From JACDBZ01 sp036262075 (GTDB taxonomy: Bacteria; Chloroflexota; Limnocylindria; QHBO01), in the NCBI GenBank assembly GCA_036262075.1, contig DATAJO010000013.1, positions 1 to 64,000 on the forward strand: DNA of 64,000 bases, written 5' to 3'. The position numbers and the translations under genes are program-made. Positions 24,909-33,928 of this stretch are shown piece by piece. The notes beneath the pieces were generated by a model. It saw only the letters and a program-made list of their open reading frames with translations, did no database searches and was not told the DNA's origin. Each line of letters opens with the position of its first letter. Positions within the stretch are counted from its first letter, which is position 1.

Positions 24909-25889
24909 TCAGGCCCGGAGGCCGGGCAGCACCGCGTCGGCGAGACTCCGCATCTGGGCCAGCCGGTCGTCACCGTGCAGGACGACGATGAGACCGTCGG
25001 CCCCCGCTGCTCGCAGGTCCCGGCAGCGCTGGAGGACGGTGGCCGGAGTGCCGGCCAGCGCGAAGCGGTCGATCCATCGATCGAGGACGAGATGGCTGTG
25101 CTCCGGCTCCATGTGCTTTCGGAAGTCGTAGGCCTCCGCCAGCCGACGAAGCGGTTCGACGTCCTCCGGCGCGATCGTGTTGGCGCGCGCGGCCACGCGC
25201 AGGGTGAACAGGGCCTTGCGGGCCACCACCGGCCGCACCGCGTCTCGGGCGACGGCGGCGTCCTCGGACACGCTCCCGGTGGTCCAGACGATCCGCGACA
25301 CGGATCCGGGCGGTCGGCCGGCGGCCGCGGCCGCCTCGTCCACCACGGCCATCGACTCGTTCACCTCGTCGAGCGGCCCGGCCATCAGGGCTCCGTCGCC
25401 CACCTCGCCGGCGATCCGCAGGGCCGCGTCCGAGGCCCCGGCGATGAGGATCGGGACGGCCTCCGAGGAGCCGCCGATCCCCATGCTGTGATCCGCGTAG
25501 CTGGCGGTCTCACCGGCCAGGAGGTGACGGATGAAGATCGTCGCCGCCCGCAGCTCCTCGAGCGTCGCGCGGCGCAGCCCCATGTTCACGGGGCCGCTGT
25601 CGCCGATGCCGAAGCCGAGGCGCACGCGGCCGGGCGCCAGCTGCGTCAACGTCGCCAGGGCGCTCGCCGTGAGGCTCGGATGCCGGACCAATGGATGGGT
25701 GACCCCGGGCCCGATCCCGATCCGCGTCGTTCGTACGGCGATGGCGCCGAGCAGCGTGTAGAGCTCACGCCAAATCAGGTGCGAATCGCCGAGGGCGAGC
25801 TCGTCGAAGCCGAGACGCTCGGCCTCGACGGCGGTCGCCAGGACCTCGGTGGCAGAGCCCGTCGGGTAGAGCCCGATGCCGACTTTCAC
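24909..25889 (-). CDS. LLM-class flavin/F420-dependent oxidoreductase
   Basis: 326 residues from GTG. The bacterial-luciferase-like TIM barrel is recognisable: VGIGLYPTG at the start, AERLGFDELALGDSH, TTRIGIGPGVTHPLVRHPSL, GRVRLGFGIGDSG and VPILIAGASDAALRIAGEVGDG. Members use F420 or FMN for hydride transfer or monooxygenation; the methylene-H4MPT-reductase/F420 subgroup is the nearest impression. It is the third gene of a leftward unit behind two ThDP-enzyme subunits, 10 bp after the second. Substrate unknown. Confidence 0.87.
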   Translation of the reverse strand: MKVGIGLYPTGSATEVLATAVEAERLGFDELALGDSHLIWRELYTLLGAIAVRTTRIGIGPGVTHPLVRHPSLTASALATLTQLAPGRVRLGFGIGDSGPVNMGLRRATLEELRAATIFIRHLLAGETASYADHSMGIGGSSEAVPILIAGASDAALRIAGEVGDGALMAGPLDEVNESMAVVDEAAAAAGRPPGSVSRIVWTTGSVSEDAAVARDAVRPVVARKALFTLRVAARANTIAPEDVEPLRRLAEAYDFRKHMEPEHSHLVLDRWIDRFALAGTPATVLQRCRDLRAAGADGLIVVLHGDDRLAQMRSLADAVLPGLRA

Positions 25890-25899
25890 GTCGGGTGGG

Positions 25900-26505
25900 T
25901 CAGTACCCGCGGGGGCCGAAGATCGTCCTGCCGGTCCTCCGCTCGACGTGACGGGCGAAGACGTACTTCGCCTCCGGGCCCTCGTACGGGAAGGGCGGCG
26001 GCGGCTCGAACCGCCAGTCCCGCCGGTGCGGTTCCACTTCCGACACCACGAACGCGTGCTCGGGACCGAGGGAGGTGAGCGCCTCGTTCAGCTCCTCGGC
26101 GGAGTCGGCACGGTGGACGTTGCGCATTCCCGTCCCGCGGGCGATGGTTGCGTAGTCGGTGTGCTCGCTGTTCACGAGGGGAGCGCCGAGCAGGCACTGG
26201 TAGCAGCGATTCGAAAGGAGGAAGTGCTTCAGGTTCGGCGGCTGCTGCTGTGCCTCGGTCAGGAGACCGCCGAGGTTCATGCAGACCCCGCCGTCGCTGT
26301 TGAGGAGCCAGATCTCTTCGTCCGGGAGGCTGTACGCCAGGCCCATCGCGAACGAGGAAGCGAAGCCCATGCCGCCGTGGAGATGGAAGGAACCAAGGTC
26401 ACGGGTCAGCCGCCACCACTCGTTGGAGTTTTCGCCAAGCGCGCACACCACGAGCTGTCCGGTCCAGTGGCTCTTGAGTGTCTCGAAGTACTCGGTGCTC
26501 TTCAC
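25900..26505 (-). CDS. ThDP-binding decarboxylase, ThDP/Mg domain subunit (sulfopyruvate-decarboxylase beta-like)
   Basis: 201 residues from GTG. It contains the ThDP-binding stretch, here NSDGGVCMNLGGLLTEAQQQ ending in LSNRCYQ, equivalent to the usual GDG-to-NN motif, with SDG in place of GDG. The fold corresponds to the C-terminal ThDP domain of 2-oxoacid decarboxylases. As in ComE of sulfopyruvate decarboxylase it is a separate polypeptide, encoded directly after the partner. It probably decarboxylates a 3-substituted pyruvate; sulfo-, phosphono- and other pyruvates cannot be told apart. Confidence 0.8.
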   Translation of the reverse strand: MKSTEYFETLKSHWTGQLVVCALGENSNEWWRLTRDLGSFHLHGGMGFASSFAMGLAYSLPDEEIWLLNSDGGVCMNLGGLLTEAQQQPPNLKHFLLSNRCYQCLLGAPLVNSEHTDYATIARGTGMRNVHRADSAEELNEALTSLGPEHAFVVSEVEPHRRDWRFEPPPPFPYEGPEAKYVFARHVERRTGRTIFGPRGY

Positions 26506-26514
26506 TGGTCGCCC

Positions 26515-27033
26515 CTATGCGTTCTCGATCAAGAGGGCCTTCGACAGCCCGACGATGAAGGGACGCTTCTGCACGCGGCTGTGGACATACGCGTCCGGGA
26601 GGAGTCGCACCTTCTCGAGCTCGTCGAGGACGAGATACGGAAGCCCGAGGGCCTCGAATTGCCGGGTGAGGAATCGGCCCTGGATCTCCTGGAACGCCTG
26701 ATGGTCCTGGATGCTTCCTCTCAGGCTGACGAACATGAAGAGGGGGATCTCATACTTGAGATTGATCGTCGTCAGCTCACTGATGGTCGTCAGGAAGCCC
26801 GTGGCGCCCATGATCGCGGCGGTCTTCACACCGCCGAAGAAGCCTCCCGTGCAGATGGCGACCGCTTCCGGCTCGCGTGCGACCCGGATATTGGTCACGT
26901 CAGGGTCGGCGTCGAAGAGGTCGAGGAGCGGCGCAACCCAGTCATCCGGTAGCCCGGCGGTGAGGCTGATGCCGATCTCCTTGGAAGTGTCGACGAGAGC
27001 GCGGTAGACGGGAGGGACCGTTGGTGTCGTCAT
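26515..27033 (-). CDS. ThDP-binding decarboxylase, PYR domain subunit (sulfopyruvate-decarboxylase alpha-like)
   Basis: 172 residues, started at the ATG at 27033 behind a GGAG; the longer frame upstream is not supported. Features of the PYR domain are visible: ISLTAGLPDDWVAPLLDLFD, the activating Glu in REPEAVAICTGGFFGG (shared pattern of ThDP enzymes), and GATGFLTTISELTTINLKYE. ComD of sulfopyruvate decarboxylase has the same length and arrangement. It is the first gene of a three-gene leftward unit and is divergent from the amidohydrolase gene. Substrate is unknown. Confidence 0.8.
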   Translation of the reverse strand: MTTPTVPPVYRALVDTSKEIGISLTAGLPDDWVAPLLDLFDADPDVTNIRVAREPEAVAICTGGFFGGVKTAAIMGATGFLTTISELTTINLKYEIPLFMFVSLRGSIQDHQAFQEIQGRFLTRQFEALGLPYLVLDELEKVRLLPDAYVHSRVQKRPFIVGLSKALLIENA

Positions 27034-27204
27034 GTGGCTCCGGCTTTCGAGGATGTGGTCCATTCGCCTGAGGTTCCGCCCGAGCCTACCACGGCAACCG
27101 GCTATTCGCACAAACTCAGCGCAAAGGACGGACGCGGTCGCCATGGACTATCCTACGGACATTGTGTTGTTCTTTGTGCTCGCGCTAGTCGGGCATCGCG
27201 CCGA

Positions 27205-28410
27205 ATGACCACCGCCCCGGACCGCTCCACGGCAGGCAGCGGTGCGATCATCAACATCGGACGGCTGTACACCGGCGACTGGCACGCTCCCGACGTTCCC
27301 GCCGAAGCCCTCCACCTGTCCGACGGGCGGATCGACCACATCGGAGCCAACGCCGATGCGCTGGCGATGGGCGGCGACTACGTGCTCGACGTCGCGGGCA
27401 TGACGGTGACCCCCGGCTTCATCGACACCCACGTCCACCCGCAGATCGGCGACTGGACCTCCCGTCATCGGATCATCGACTGGATCGAGGGATACGGGCG
27501 TGCCGGCGTGACGACCGTCGTCTCGCAGGGCAGCCCGCATCTCCAGGGACGGCCGCGCGATGCGATCGGCACGAAAGCGCTGGCGATGCTGTCGGCGCGC
27601 GTCTTCGCCGACTACCGCCCCGGCGGCGTGCGGGTGGTGGCCGGAACGGTGCTGCTTGAGCCCGGTCTGGCCGACGCCGACTGGCCCGAGATGTACGCAG
27701 CCGGTGTGCGCTACATCGGAGAGATCGGCATCAGCGGCGTCAGCGACCCGGCCGAAGCCGAGCCGATGGTGCAAGCCGGTCGGTCGGCGGGGATGCGGGT
27801 CAGCATGCACTTCGGCGCGCCCAGCGTCGCCGGCTCCCGAGGCATGGGGCTGCCCGAGGCGCTCGCCCTGCGGCCGGATGTGCTCGCGCACGTCAACGGC
27901 GGCTCGACGGGGCGCTCCGACGACGAGCTGATCGCCGCGATCGACGGGACATCGTGGTTCCTCGAGGGCAACTTCCACGGCGGCACCCGGCAATTCATCC
28001 TCATGGCTCGCACGCTGGCCGAACGTGGCGAGGGACACCGGCTCATCCTCGGCTCCGATACCCCCAGCGCGGTGGGCATCGTGCCGCAGGCGATCCTCCG
28101 GCTCGTCTGCGTCCTGTGTGGACTGGCAGACTGGAGCCCGGGGGAGGCGATCGCCGCAGCGACCGGAAACGCCCGGCACGCGTTCGGCCTCGAGGCCGGA
28201 ACGCTGGAGCTCGGCGCGCCCGCCGATCTCCTCTGCGTCGATGCGCCCATCGGCTCGAGTGCCGCCGATGCCACCGAGGCGCTCATCTTCGGTGACGTAC
28301 CGGGCGTCGCCGCCGTGATCCAGGACGGCGTCGTCATGAGCGGACGGGCCGTCAACACGCCATTTCCGCGGCGTGCCGTCACCCTGCGTGAGCTCAGCCC
28401 AACCGAGTAG
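27205..28410 (+). CDS. Amidohydrolase-superfamily enzyme, enamidase-like
   Basis: 401 residues from the ATG at 27205; the frame is open upstream but without homology. It has the metal-binding signature GFIDTHVHPQ, a later HVNGGSTGRSDDELIAAIDG, and LILGSDTPSAVGIVPQAI with the conserved catalytic Asp, then the C-terminal composite domain (LELGAPADLLCVDAPIG). The overall pattern recalls enamidase of nicotinate fermentation, which opens a cyclic enamide, but related dihydroorotase-like hydrolases are possible. It is co-directional with the amidinotransferase-fold gene 13 bp downstream. Confidence 0.8.
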   Translation: MTTAPDRSTAGSGAIINIGRLYTGDWHAPDVPAEALHLSDGRIDHIGANADALAMGGDYVLDVAGMTVTPGFIDTHVHPQIGDWTSRHRIIDWIEGYGRAGVTTVVSQGSPHLQGRPRDAIGTKALAMLSARVFADYRPGGVRVVAGTVLLEPGLADADWPEMYAAGVRYIGEIGISGVSDPAEAEPMVQAGRSAGMRVSMHFGAPSVAGSRGMGLPEALALRPDVLAHVNGGSTGRSDDELIAAIDGTSWFLEGNFHGGTRQFILMARTLAERGEGHRLILGSDTPSAVGIVPQAILRLVCVLCGLADWSPGEAIAAATGNARHAFGLEAGTLELGAPADLLCVDAPIGSSAADATEALIFGDVPGVAAVIQDGVVMSGRAVNTPFPRRAVTLRELSPTE

Positions 28411-28423
28411 GAGTCCTCGCCCG

Positions 28424-29431
28424 ATGAATCAGATGCACCGATTGCCGCCCGGCTACGAACCAGGACGGGTCGTGCGCAGCGAAGAAGTCCACGACATCGA
28501 TTTCCTCGACGAGGTCGAGGCGGTTTGGGGCGGGCCATGGGGTGCCCAGTCCAAGATCGGCAAGCTGCGCCGCGCGCTGGTGTGCCGCCCGACCGAGAAC
28601 GATGCGCCGCCGGAGGCGCGCGCCGACCCGATCTCGTATGGGTTCCTCGACGGCATGCCCGACCTGGCGCAGATGCAGGCGGAGCACGACGCGTTCACCC
28701 GCGTCCTCCAGGAGGAGGGGGTGACCGTCGAGTTCGTCGAGGTCGAGGAACACCAGGTCGGCGCATACATGCGGCTGCGGTCGCTGTGGGCGACGGCGTC
28801 CGCGTTCGTCATCAACGGCGGCGCGATCATCCCCCGGTACGGTCGCGGACCGTGGCGACGCGGGCAGGAAGTGCTCCTCGCGCGCAAGTTGATGGAGCTC
28901 GGCTGCCCGATCCTCCTCACGGTGCACGGCAAGGGCGTCGCCGAGCTCGGCGGCAATGCCCTGTGGCTTGATCCCGAGCACATCATCGTCGGCCTCGGGT
29001 CGAGCGGGAACATTGAAGGGCTGCGCCAGGTCGAACCGCTGCTGCGGACCGCCGGCGCCAGGGAGATCCATGTCGCCTACTTCACGGGGATCGCGCACCT
29101 CGACCTCGTCCTGGGCATCGCTGGCCCGAAGCTGGCCGTCATGCATCGGCCGCATCTCGACCACGAGACGATTCGCTACCTGAGACACAAGGGCTTCACG
29201 CTGATCGAGACCGATCAGGCCGAATTCCGCCGCGGCGCCTGCAACCTGCTCGCGCTCGACGAGCGAACCGTCGTCCTCCCGTCCGGGTGCGACCGAACGG
29301 CCGAGGCGCTCGATCGCCACGGGGTTCGGGTGATCGAGCTCGATTTCACGGCGATCAACCTGGCGGGCGGTGGGCCGCACTGCGCCGTCGGCGCCCTCCT
29401 CCGCGACCCCGGGCCGTCGCTGACGGCCTAG
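28424..29431 (+). CDS. Amidinotransferase/arginine-deiminase-fold hydrolase (DDAH-like)
   Basis: 335 residues from the ATG at 28424. The beta/alpha-propeller family signature is visible: LRRALVCRPTE near the N-terminus, GNALWLDPEHIIVGLG, a His in FTGIAHLDLVLGIAGPK (His225), and the nucleophile Cys320 in GGGPHCAVGAL. Members hydrolyse or transfer the amidino group of guanidino compounds such as arginine, dimethylarginine or agmatine. Its 3' end overlaps the convergent LLM gene by 4 bp. The substrate is unknown, but a guanidino or amidine group is likely. Confidence 0.85.
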   Translation: MNQMHRLPPGYEPGRVVRSEEVHDIDFLDEVEAVWGGPWGAQSKIGKLRRALVCRPTENDAPPEARADPISYGFLDGMPDLAQMQAEHDAFTRVLQEEGVTVEFVEVEEHQVGAYMRLRSLWATASAFVINGGAIIPRYGRGPWRRGQEVLLARKLMELGCPILLTVHGKGVAELGGNALWLDPEHIIVGLGSSGNIEGLRQVEPLLRTAGAREIHVAYFTGIAHLDLVLGIAGPKLAVMHRPHLDHETIRYLRHKGFTLIETDQAEFRRGACNLLALDERTVVLPSGCDRTAEALDRHGVRVIELDFTAINLAGGGPHCAVGALLRDPGPSLTA

Positions 29432-30426
29432 GCTTCGCCTCCGCCGACCCGAGCCGCCGCGAGGGCGAACGCCTCGCGGTGGTGCTCGGACGGCCCGGCG
29501 AGGGACAGCACCACCTCGTCCAACCCGGCTCCGGCATATTCGTCGAGCCGCTCGGCGCAGGTACGGGGCGAGCCGGCGATGGCGAGGGCCTCGACCGCCT
29601 CGTCGGGCACCAATCGGGTCGCGGCATCCAGGTCGCGGCCCGCGATGGCCGCGACGATTGCCTCCTGGTCGATGCTGATGCCCGCCGCGTGCACGGACTC
29701 GGCCAGGTGGGCGTTGCGGAGCACGAAGGCAAGCTTCCTACGGCACGCCTCGAACGCCACCCGGCCGTCGCGGCTGACCGCGGTGATCACGTAGGCGGCC
29801 CGATACACGGCGTCCACCGGCCGCTCGTTCGCCCGGGCCTCCTCGTCGACGGCCCGCAGCGCCTCGTGGATGGAGCTCACCGACAGGCCCGAGGACAGGA
29901 CGACACCGTCGGCGTCGCGACCGGCCAGACGGAGCATGTGGGGACCCATCGCCGCCACGTAGATGGGCGTCGTCACCGGTTCCTGGAGCGCGAGCCGCGC
30001 CCCGGACAGGGTGAAGTGTTGGCCGGCATGATGCGCGGGCGCACCCGAGAAGAGGAGGCGCAGGCAGGCCACGTACTCGCGCATCGTGGCGACCGGTCGG
30101 TGCGCCTCGACGCCCGACTCCGCGAGGAACAGCGGATTGCCCACGCCGAGCGCGATCGCGGCTCGGTTCGGGCGGCCCTCCGAGAGGGACGCCATCGCCA
30201 TGGCCATCAGCATCGGATGGCGCAGGTACGGACTCACGCCGGTCGGCACCGCGCGCAGCGTGCGCGTTGCGCTCACCACCGCGAGCGCGGTGAGCGTCGA
30301 CTCCTGGTAGCCCAGGTGCTCGGCGAGCCACATCGACGCGATTCCGCTGCGCTCGGCCCGCCGCCCGATCGCAACCGCCGCGCTGACCGGTGCCATCCCG
30401 TCGAACGCAACGCCGATCGCCGTCAT
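29428..30426 (-). CDS. LLM-class flavin-dependent oxidoreductase
   Basis: 332 residues. The luciferase-like barrel shows GIASMWLAEHLGYQESTLTA, VPTGVSPYLRHPMLMAMAMA, RAAIALGVGNPLFLAESGVE and TPIYVAAMGPHMLRLAGRDA. It is paralogous to, but clearly different from, the LLM protein at 24909-25889. Its ATG overlaps the stop of the opine-dehydrogenase-like gene (ATGA); it is the last gene of the leftward operon starting at about 33.9 kb. Cofactor (FMN or F420) and substrate cannot be told from sequence alone. Confidence 0.87.
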   Translation of the reverse strand: MTAIGVAFDGMAPVSAAVAIGRRAERSGIASMWLAEHLGYQESTLTALAVVSATRTLRAVPTGVSPYLRHPMLMAMAMASLSEGRPNRAAIALGVGNPLFLAESGVEAHRPVATMREYVACLRLLFSGAPAHHAGQHFTLSGARLALQEPVTTPIYVAAMGPHMLRLAGRDADGVVLSSGLSVSSIHEALRAVDEEARANERPVDAVYRAAYVITAVSRDGRVAFEACRRKLAFVLRNAHLAESVHAAGISIDQEAIVAAIAGRDLDAATRLVPDEAVEALAIAGSPRTCAERLDEYAGAGLDEVVLSLAGPSEHHREAFALAAARVGGGEA

Positions 30427-31523
30427 GGCGCCGCGTCGAATCCGTGCCGCACCGTGGCGATGACTCGGTCGGCGGTCATATCCGCGAAGCCCATGCGGTC
30501 GAGCGTCAGGCCCTCGGACCGGTAGTCGACGTCCTTGATGGTCGACACCAGCTCGATGATCGCGTCCATGGTCGGCGTCGGCACTCCCGCCAGGCGCCCG
30601 AGCTCGGCGAAGGGGACGAGGCCGAAGGGAACGTCCTCCTCGAAGTAGCGGTGGTCCACGGACGTGGGAGCCCGGATGTGGCGGTTCGGGGCGCTCTGGT
30701 GGAACACCTCGTAGGCCGACCCGGTGTCCGCCGCCTCGGGCGTCGTGTACCCGATCTCGCGGAAGTACTCGACGAACGACTGGGTCGGGATGCCGAGCGA
30801 GGCGGCGACGGCCACGCGCTCTCCGTCGATCCGGTCGATGAGGCGACCGACCGACGGGGTGATGCCCTCGAAGTAGTGGAGGAAGTCACCGCCGGTCCAC
30901 TCGATGCGGCCGACGTTGCAGAGCGTCGCCGCTGGATGATGGATCGCGTTCATGTAGCGGAACATCGTCTCCATGACGTCGCCGGCCGGCGTGGCCGCCG
31001 GGTACAGCGTGGCGACGCGCGGGAACCACTCGGCGGTTCGGTCTCCGGGAAACGCGGCGACGTACAGGCGCCGAACCTCGAGGCTGACGCGGACGGTGGC
31101 GGGAGCGATGAGGCGCGCCGCGTAGGGCAGGGTGGAGGAGCCGCACACCACCGGATCGGCGAACCCGTGCGCCGTCAGCGCTCGCGCGATCGTCACCGCC
31201 GTGTGGCCCGGCGTCGCCAGGACCAGCTGTCCCGGCTGGAGGTGGGGCGCGATCGCGGAGACCATCGCGGCGTGGGCCAGCAACGGCGCGACGAGCATGA
31301 CCGCATCGGCGCCACGCACGGCGGTGGCGGGGTCGTTGGTCACGACGGGGATCGGCGCGAAGCCTTCGCCCATGACGCCCACGTAGTCGAGCCCCCCACG
31401 CTCGCGGATGGGGTCGATCGTGGCGGGGGATCGGCTGTAGAGCCGCACCGCGAAGCCGCGGCGCGTGAGGTCCGCGGCCGCCGCGCAGCCGCCGTTCCCG
31501 GCTCCGATGATGGCGACGTTCAT
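30423..31523 (-). CDS. NAD(P)-dependent octopine/nopaline dehydrogenase-family protein
   Basis: 366 residues. The Rossmann fold starts MNVAIIGAGNGGCAAAADLT. The C-terminal helical domain contains the NAIHHPAATLCNVGRIE segment with the conserved Asn/His of opine dehydrogenases. Such enzymes reductively condense an amino acid with a 2-oxoacid, or run in reverse to release them. The start at 31523 has GGAGG at 7 nt; an ATG at 31529 overlaps the upstream stop as ATGA but is too close to the RBS. In this setting it probably works in the catabolic direction. Confidence 0.85.
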   Translation of the reverse strand: MNVAIIGAGNGGCAAAADLTRRGFAVRLYSRSPATIDPIRERGGLDYVGVMGEGFAPIPVVTNDPATAVRGADAVMLVAPLLAHAAMVSAIAPHLQPGQLVLATPGHTAVTIARALTAHGFADPVVCGSSTLPYAARLIAPATVRVSLEVRRLYVAAFPGDRTAEWFPRVATLYPAATPAGDVMETMFRYMNAIHHPAATLCNVGRIEWTGGDFLHYFEGITPSVGRLIDRIDGERVAVAASLGIPTQSFVEYFREIGYTTPEAADTGSAYEVFHQSAPNRHIRAPTSVDHRYFEEDVPFGLVPFAELGRLAGVPTPTMDAIIELVSTIKDVDYRSEGLTLDRMGFADMTADRVIATVRHGFDAAP

Positions 31524-31525
31524 GG

Positions 31526-32710
31526 TCATTCCTCCGTCTCGCCAACTCGATCGGTGCGGTAACGCTCGAGTTTGACCGGGTCGAGCGTGACGCCGAGGCC
31601 CGGCTCCTCGGGGAGCGCCACGGATCCTTCGGAGTACGCCATTGGCTTGGTGACGAGGTCGTCGACGTACTGGCGGCCGGCGACCGTGGTGGGGGCCTGC
31701 TCGGCAGGCGCGGAAATCGGGAAGACGCACGGCAGGCTGACGATCTCCCGGCTGGCCGCGAGCTGAACGTTGGCGGCGTTGCCGATGCCGAGCTCCCCGG
31801 AGCCGTTCACGTTGCAGGGCAGGCCGGCTGCCTGGGCAACCGCGATCATCTCCCGAGCTCGGAACAAGCCTCCCGGCTTCGTCACGTAGATCGAGATCGC
31901 GTCGGCCGCACGGGTGGTCGCGATCTCGAGCACGTCGCGGGCGGTCCAGGCGCTCTCGTCGGCCATCACCGGCGTGTTGACCGACGCGGTGACGATGGCC
32001 ATCTCGCGCAGCCCCTGCACCGGCTGCTCGATCAGGTCGATGCCGTAGGCCTCGAGGCGCTCGATCTGACGGATCGCGACCTTGGGCGAGGGATACGCCT
32101 GGTTGGCGTCGAGCGTGATCGACACGTGTGGGCCGACGGCGGCCCGGACTTCCCGCACCGTCTCGATGTCGCGCGGGAAGTCGACGCCGACCTTGATCTT
32201 GATGGCCCGCAGTCCCTCGCCGACGGCAGCGACCGCTTCATCGACCGCCTGCGCCGTCGGCATGAAGCCGAGGCTCTGCGCCAGCGGAACGCTCTGCCGG
32301 AACGCTCCGCCCAGCAGCTGCGCGACGCTGAGGCCCGTGGCCTTGCCGATGACGTCGTGGACGGCCATGTCGATGGCCGCCTTGGCATACGGGTAGCCGC
32401 GGATCGTGCGATCCATGATCTCGAGCAGGCGCTCGACGTCATAGACGTCGGACCCGTCGATGGCGGGGAACAGCACATCGGTGAGCAGGTGTCGGGTCGC
32501 GCCCGCCTCCTCGCCGTAGTAGCGGCCGTGGTCGCCGCCCCAGCGCGGGTTGATGGGAGCTTCCCCCAGGCCGACGTGCTCCGAGTCGGTGAGGAGCCGG
32601 ACGACGACGTGACGCGCGGAGGACATCGCCATCGACGCCATCGCATGGTGTCGCCGCCGCGGCACCTCGACCGGGATGGCCTCGATGCCGACGATGTGGA
32701 TGCTGCTCAT
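31526..32710 (-). CDS. Mandelate racemase / muconate lactonizing enzyme family protein (enolase superfamily)
   Basis: 394 residues. The N-terminal capping domain precedes a barrel with the catalytic KxK motif (IKIKVG), the metal ligands in LDANQAY, LIEQPV and ADES, and a lysine on the opposite face (YVTKPGG), the layout of the MLE subgroup. Such enzymes abstract a proton alpha to a carboxylate and then racemise, cycloisomerise or eliminate. It lies 4 bp after the M24 gene in a leftward operon. The exact reaction is not predictable. Confidence 0.87.
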   Translation of the reverse strand: MSSIHIVGIEAIPVEVPRRRHHAMASMAMSSARHVVVRLLTDSEHVGLGEAPINPRWGGDHGRYYGEEAGATRHLLTDVLFPAIDGSDVYDVERLLEIMDRTIRGYPYAKAAIDMAVHDVIGKATGLSVAQLLGGAFRQSVPLAQSLGFMPTAQAVDEAVAAVGEGLRAIKIKVGVDFPRDIETVREVRAAVGPHVSITLDANQAYPSPKVAIRQIERLEAYGIDLIEQPVQGLREMAIVTASVNTPVMADESAWTARDVLEIATTRAADAISIYVTKPGGLFRAREMIAVAQAAGLPCNVNGSGELGIGNAANVQLAASREIVSLPCVFPISAPAEQAPTTVAGRQYVDDLVTKPMAYSEGSVALPEEPGLGVTLDPVKLERYRTDRVGETEE

Positions 32711-32714
32711 CGGC

Positions 32715-33878
32715 TCATGCGAGACGAATGAGCGATTCGTTCGTGGTCACGTCGCTCATGAGCTCGTACCCTCCATCGGTGACGAGGAACATGTCCTCGA
32801 TATGGAAGCCCATTTCGCCAGGCACCATGAAGAAGGGCTCATACGTCAGCACCGTGCCGGGCTGAAGAATGATCTCCGTGTCGGCCGTCAGGTAGGGCTC
32901 TTCGTGGCCCGTCAGCCCGATGCCGTGGCCGAGGAACGAGAGCGTCGGCTCGAGCCCCTTCGATCGGCAGTGCGAAGCATAGGCCTGCCACAGGAGCTTG
33001 GCCGGAGTGCCGGGCGCGAGCAGCTTGAGCGCCTCCTCGCGCGCCTCCATGAGCACGTTCCAGATGCGCGCCTGCTCGGAGGTGGGCTCACCCACGACGG
33101 CCGTGCGCGTGACGTTGGACTGGTGGTTCTCGAGCGTCGCCAGGATCTCGATGCGAACGACGTCGCCCTGGACGATCGCTCGGTCGGCCGGCTTCGGGTT
33201 CACGATGCCGCTGCGCGGTCCGCTGCCGATGTTCGACCGAACGGCGTCGCCGCCGTTGCTGAGCACGGCATCGGTGATGACGGCAGCGAGCTGCTTCTCG
33301 GTCATACCAACCTGGAAGCGCTCGACCGCAGCCGCCTCGGCCGCGTCGGTGATGCGAGCGATCCGGCGCAGCCGGTCGATCTCGACCTCGTTCTTGATCA
33401 TGCGCGCCGCCAGGAAGAGCTCGCGGCTCGGGACGAACTCCGCGCCGGTCAGGGTGCTCGACAGCTGGAGGTAGTCCCCGGCCGGCATGTAGTCCAGCTC
33501 GAGGCCGAGGCGACCTCGCTCGAGGCCGAGCTCAGCAATGCAGTCGGCGAGCACGCGCATCGGCGCGTCCTTGAACTGGTCGTAGGCGCGGACATCGCGA
33601 ATGGCGGATCGCTCGCGCGCCAGCGGGGCCTCGACCGAGACCACGATGAGCACGCTGCGTCCGTCGGCGGTCACGACGCTGATCGTTCGCCGATGGCGGT
33701 TGACGGGGTGTGAGGGCACCAGGAAGCCAATCGTGTACGCAACATTCTCGGGAGACATCCCGATCAGCGCGTCCAACCCCTGGGCTGCCATACGCGCTCG
33801 CAACCCATCTATCGTCGTCAACGTCGCCTCCACGCAGTTGGCTGGATCCCGGATGTCGCGGCCCGGCGCCGCTGTCAA
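32715..33878 (-). CDS. M24-family (creatinase/prolidase fold) protein with altered active site
   Basis: 387 residues if started at TTG 33878; a GTG at 33833 (372 residues) is equally possible. An N-terminal creatinase_N-like domain (about 20-155) is followed by the pita-bread fold. The GHGIGLTGHEEP loop (His318, His325), YEP (Glu347) and IED (Glu361) are kept. The two usual metal-ligand Asp positions read Glu244 and Asn255, and the conserved His of the GPR...HxxP segment reads Val226. Metal-dependent aminopeptidase activity is therefore doubtful. A creatinase-like hydrolase or another non-peptidase role is possible. First gene of the leftward operon. Confidence 0.8.
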   Translation of the reverse strand: MTAAPGRDIRDPANCVEATLTTIDGLRARMAAQGLDALIGMSPENVAYTIGFLVPSHPVNRHRRTISVVTADGRSVLIVVSVEAPLARERSAIRDVRAYDQFKDAPMRVLADCIAELGLERGRLGLELDYMPAGDYLQLSSTLTGAEFVPSRELFLAARMIKNEVEIDRLRRIARITDAAEAAAVERFQVGMTEKQLAAVITDAVLSNGGDAVRSNIGSGPRSGIVNPKPADRAIVQGDVVRIEILATLENHQSNVTRTAVVGEPTSEQARIWNVLMEAREEALKLLAPGTPAKLLWQAYASHCRSKGLEPTLSFLGHGIGLTGHEEPYLTADTEIILQPGTVLTYEPFFMVPGEMGFHIEDMFLVTDGGYELMSDVTTNESLIRLA

Positions 33879-33888
33879 ATCCAGCTCG

Positions 33889-33904
33889 TTGTACGAATAT
33901 ACAA
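33889..33904 (-). promoter_or_regulatory. Palindrome over the -10 region of the M24 operon
   Basis: TTGTA at 33889-33893 and TACAA at 33900-33904 form a 5-bp inverted repeat around an AT-rich centre. On the minus strand it contains TATATT (33901-33896), a likely -10 box. The TTGTA...TACAA layout resembles operators of GntR-type regulators. No GntR gene is in the island. Confidence 0.45.
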
Positions 33905-33928
33905 GAAGCCCCTAGCCCGGCGCCGGAG

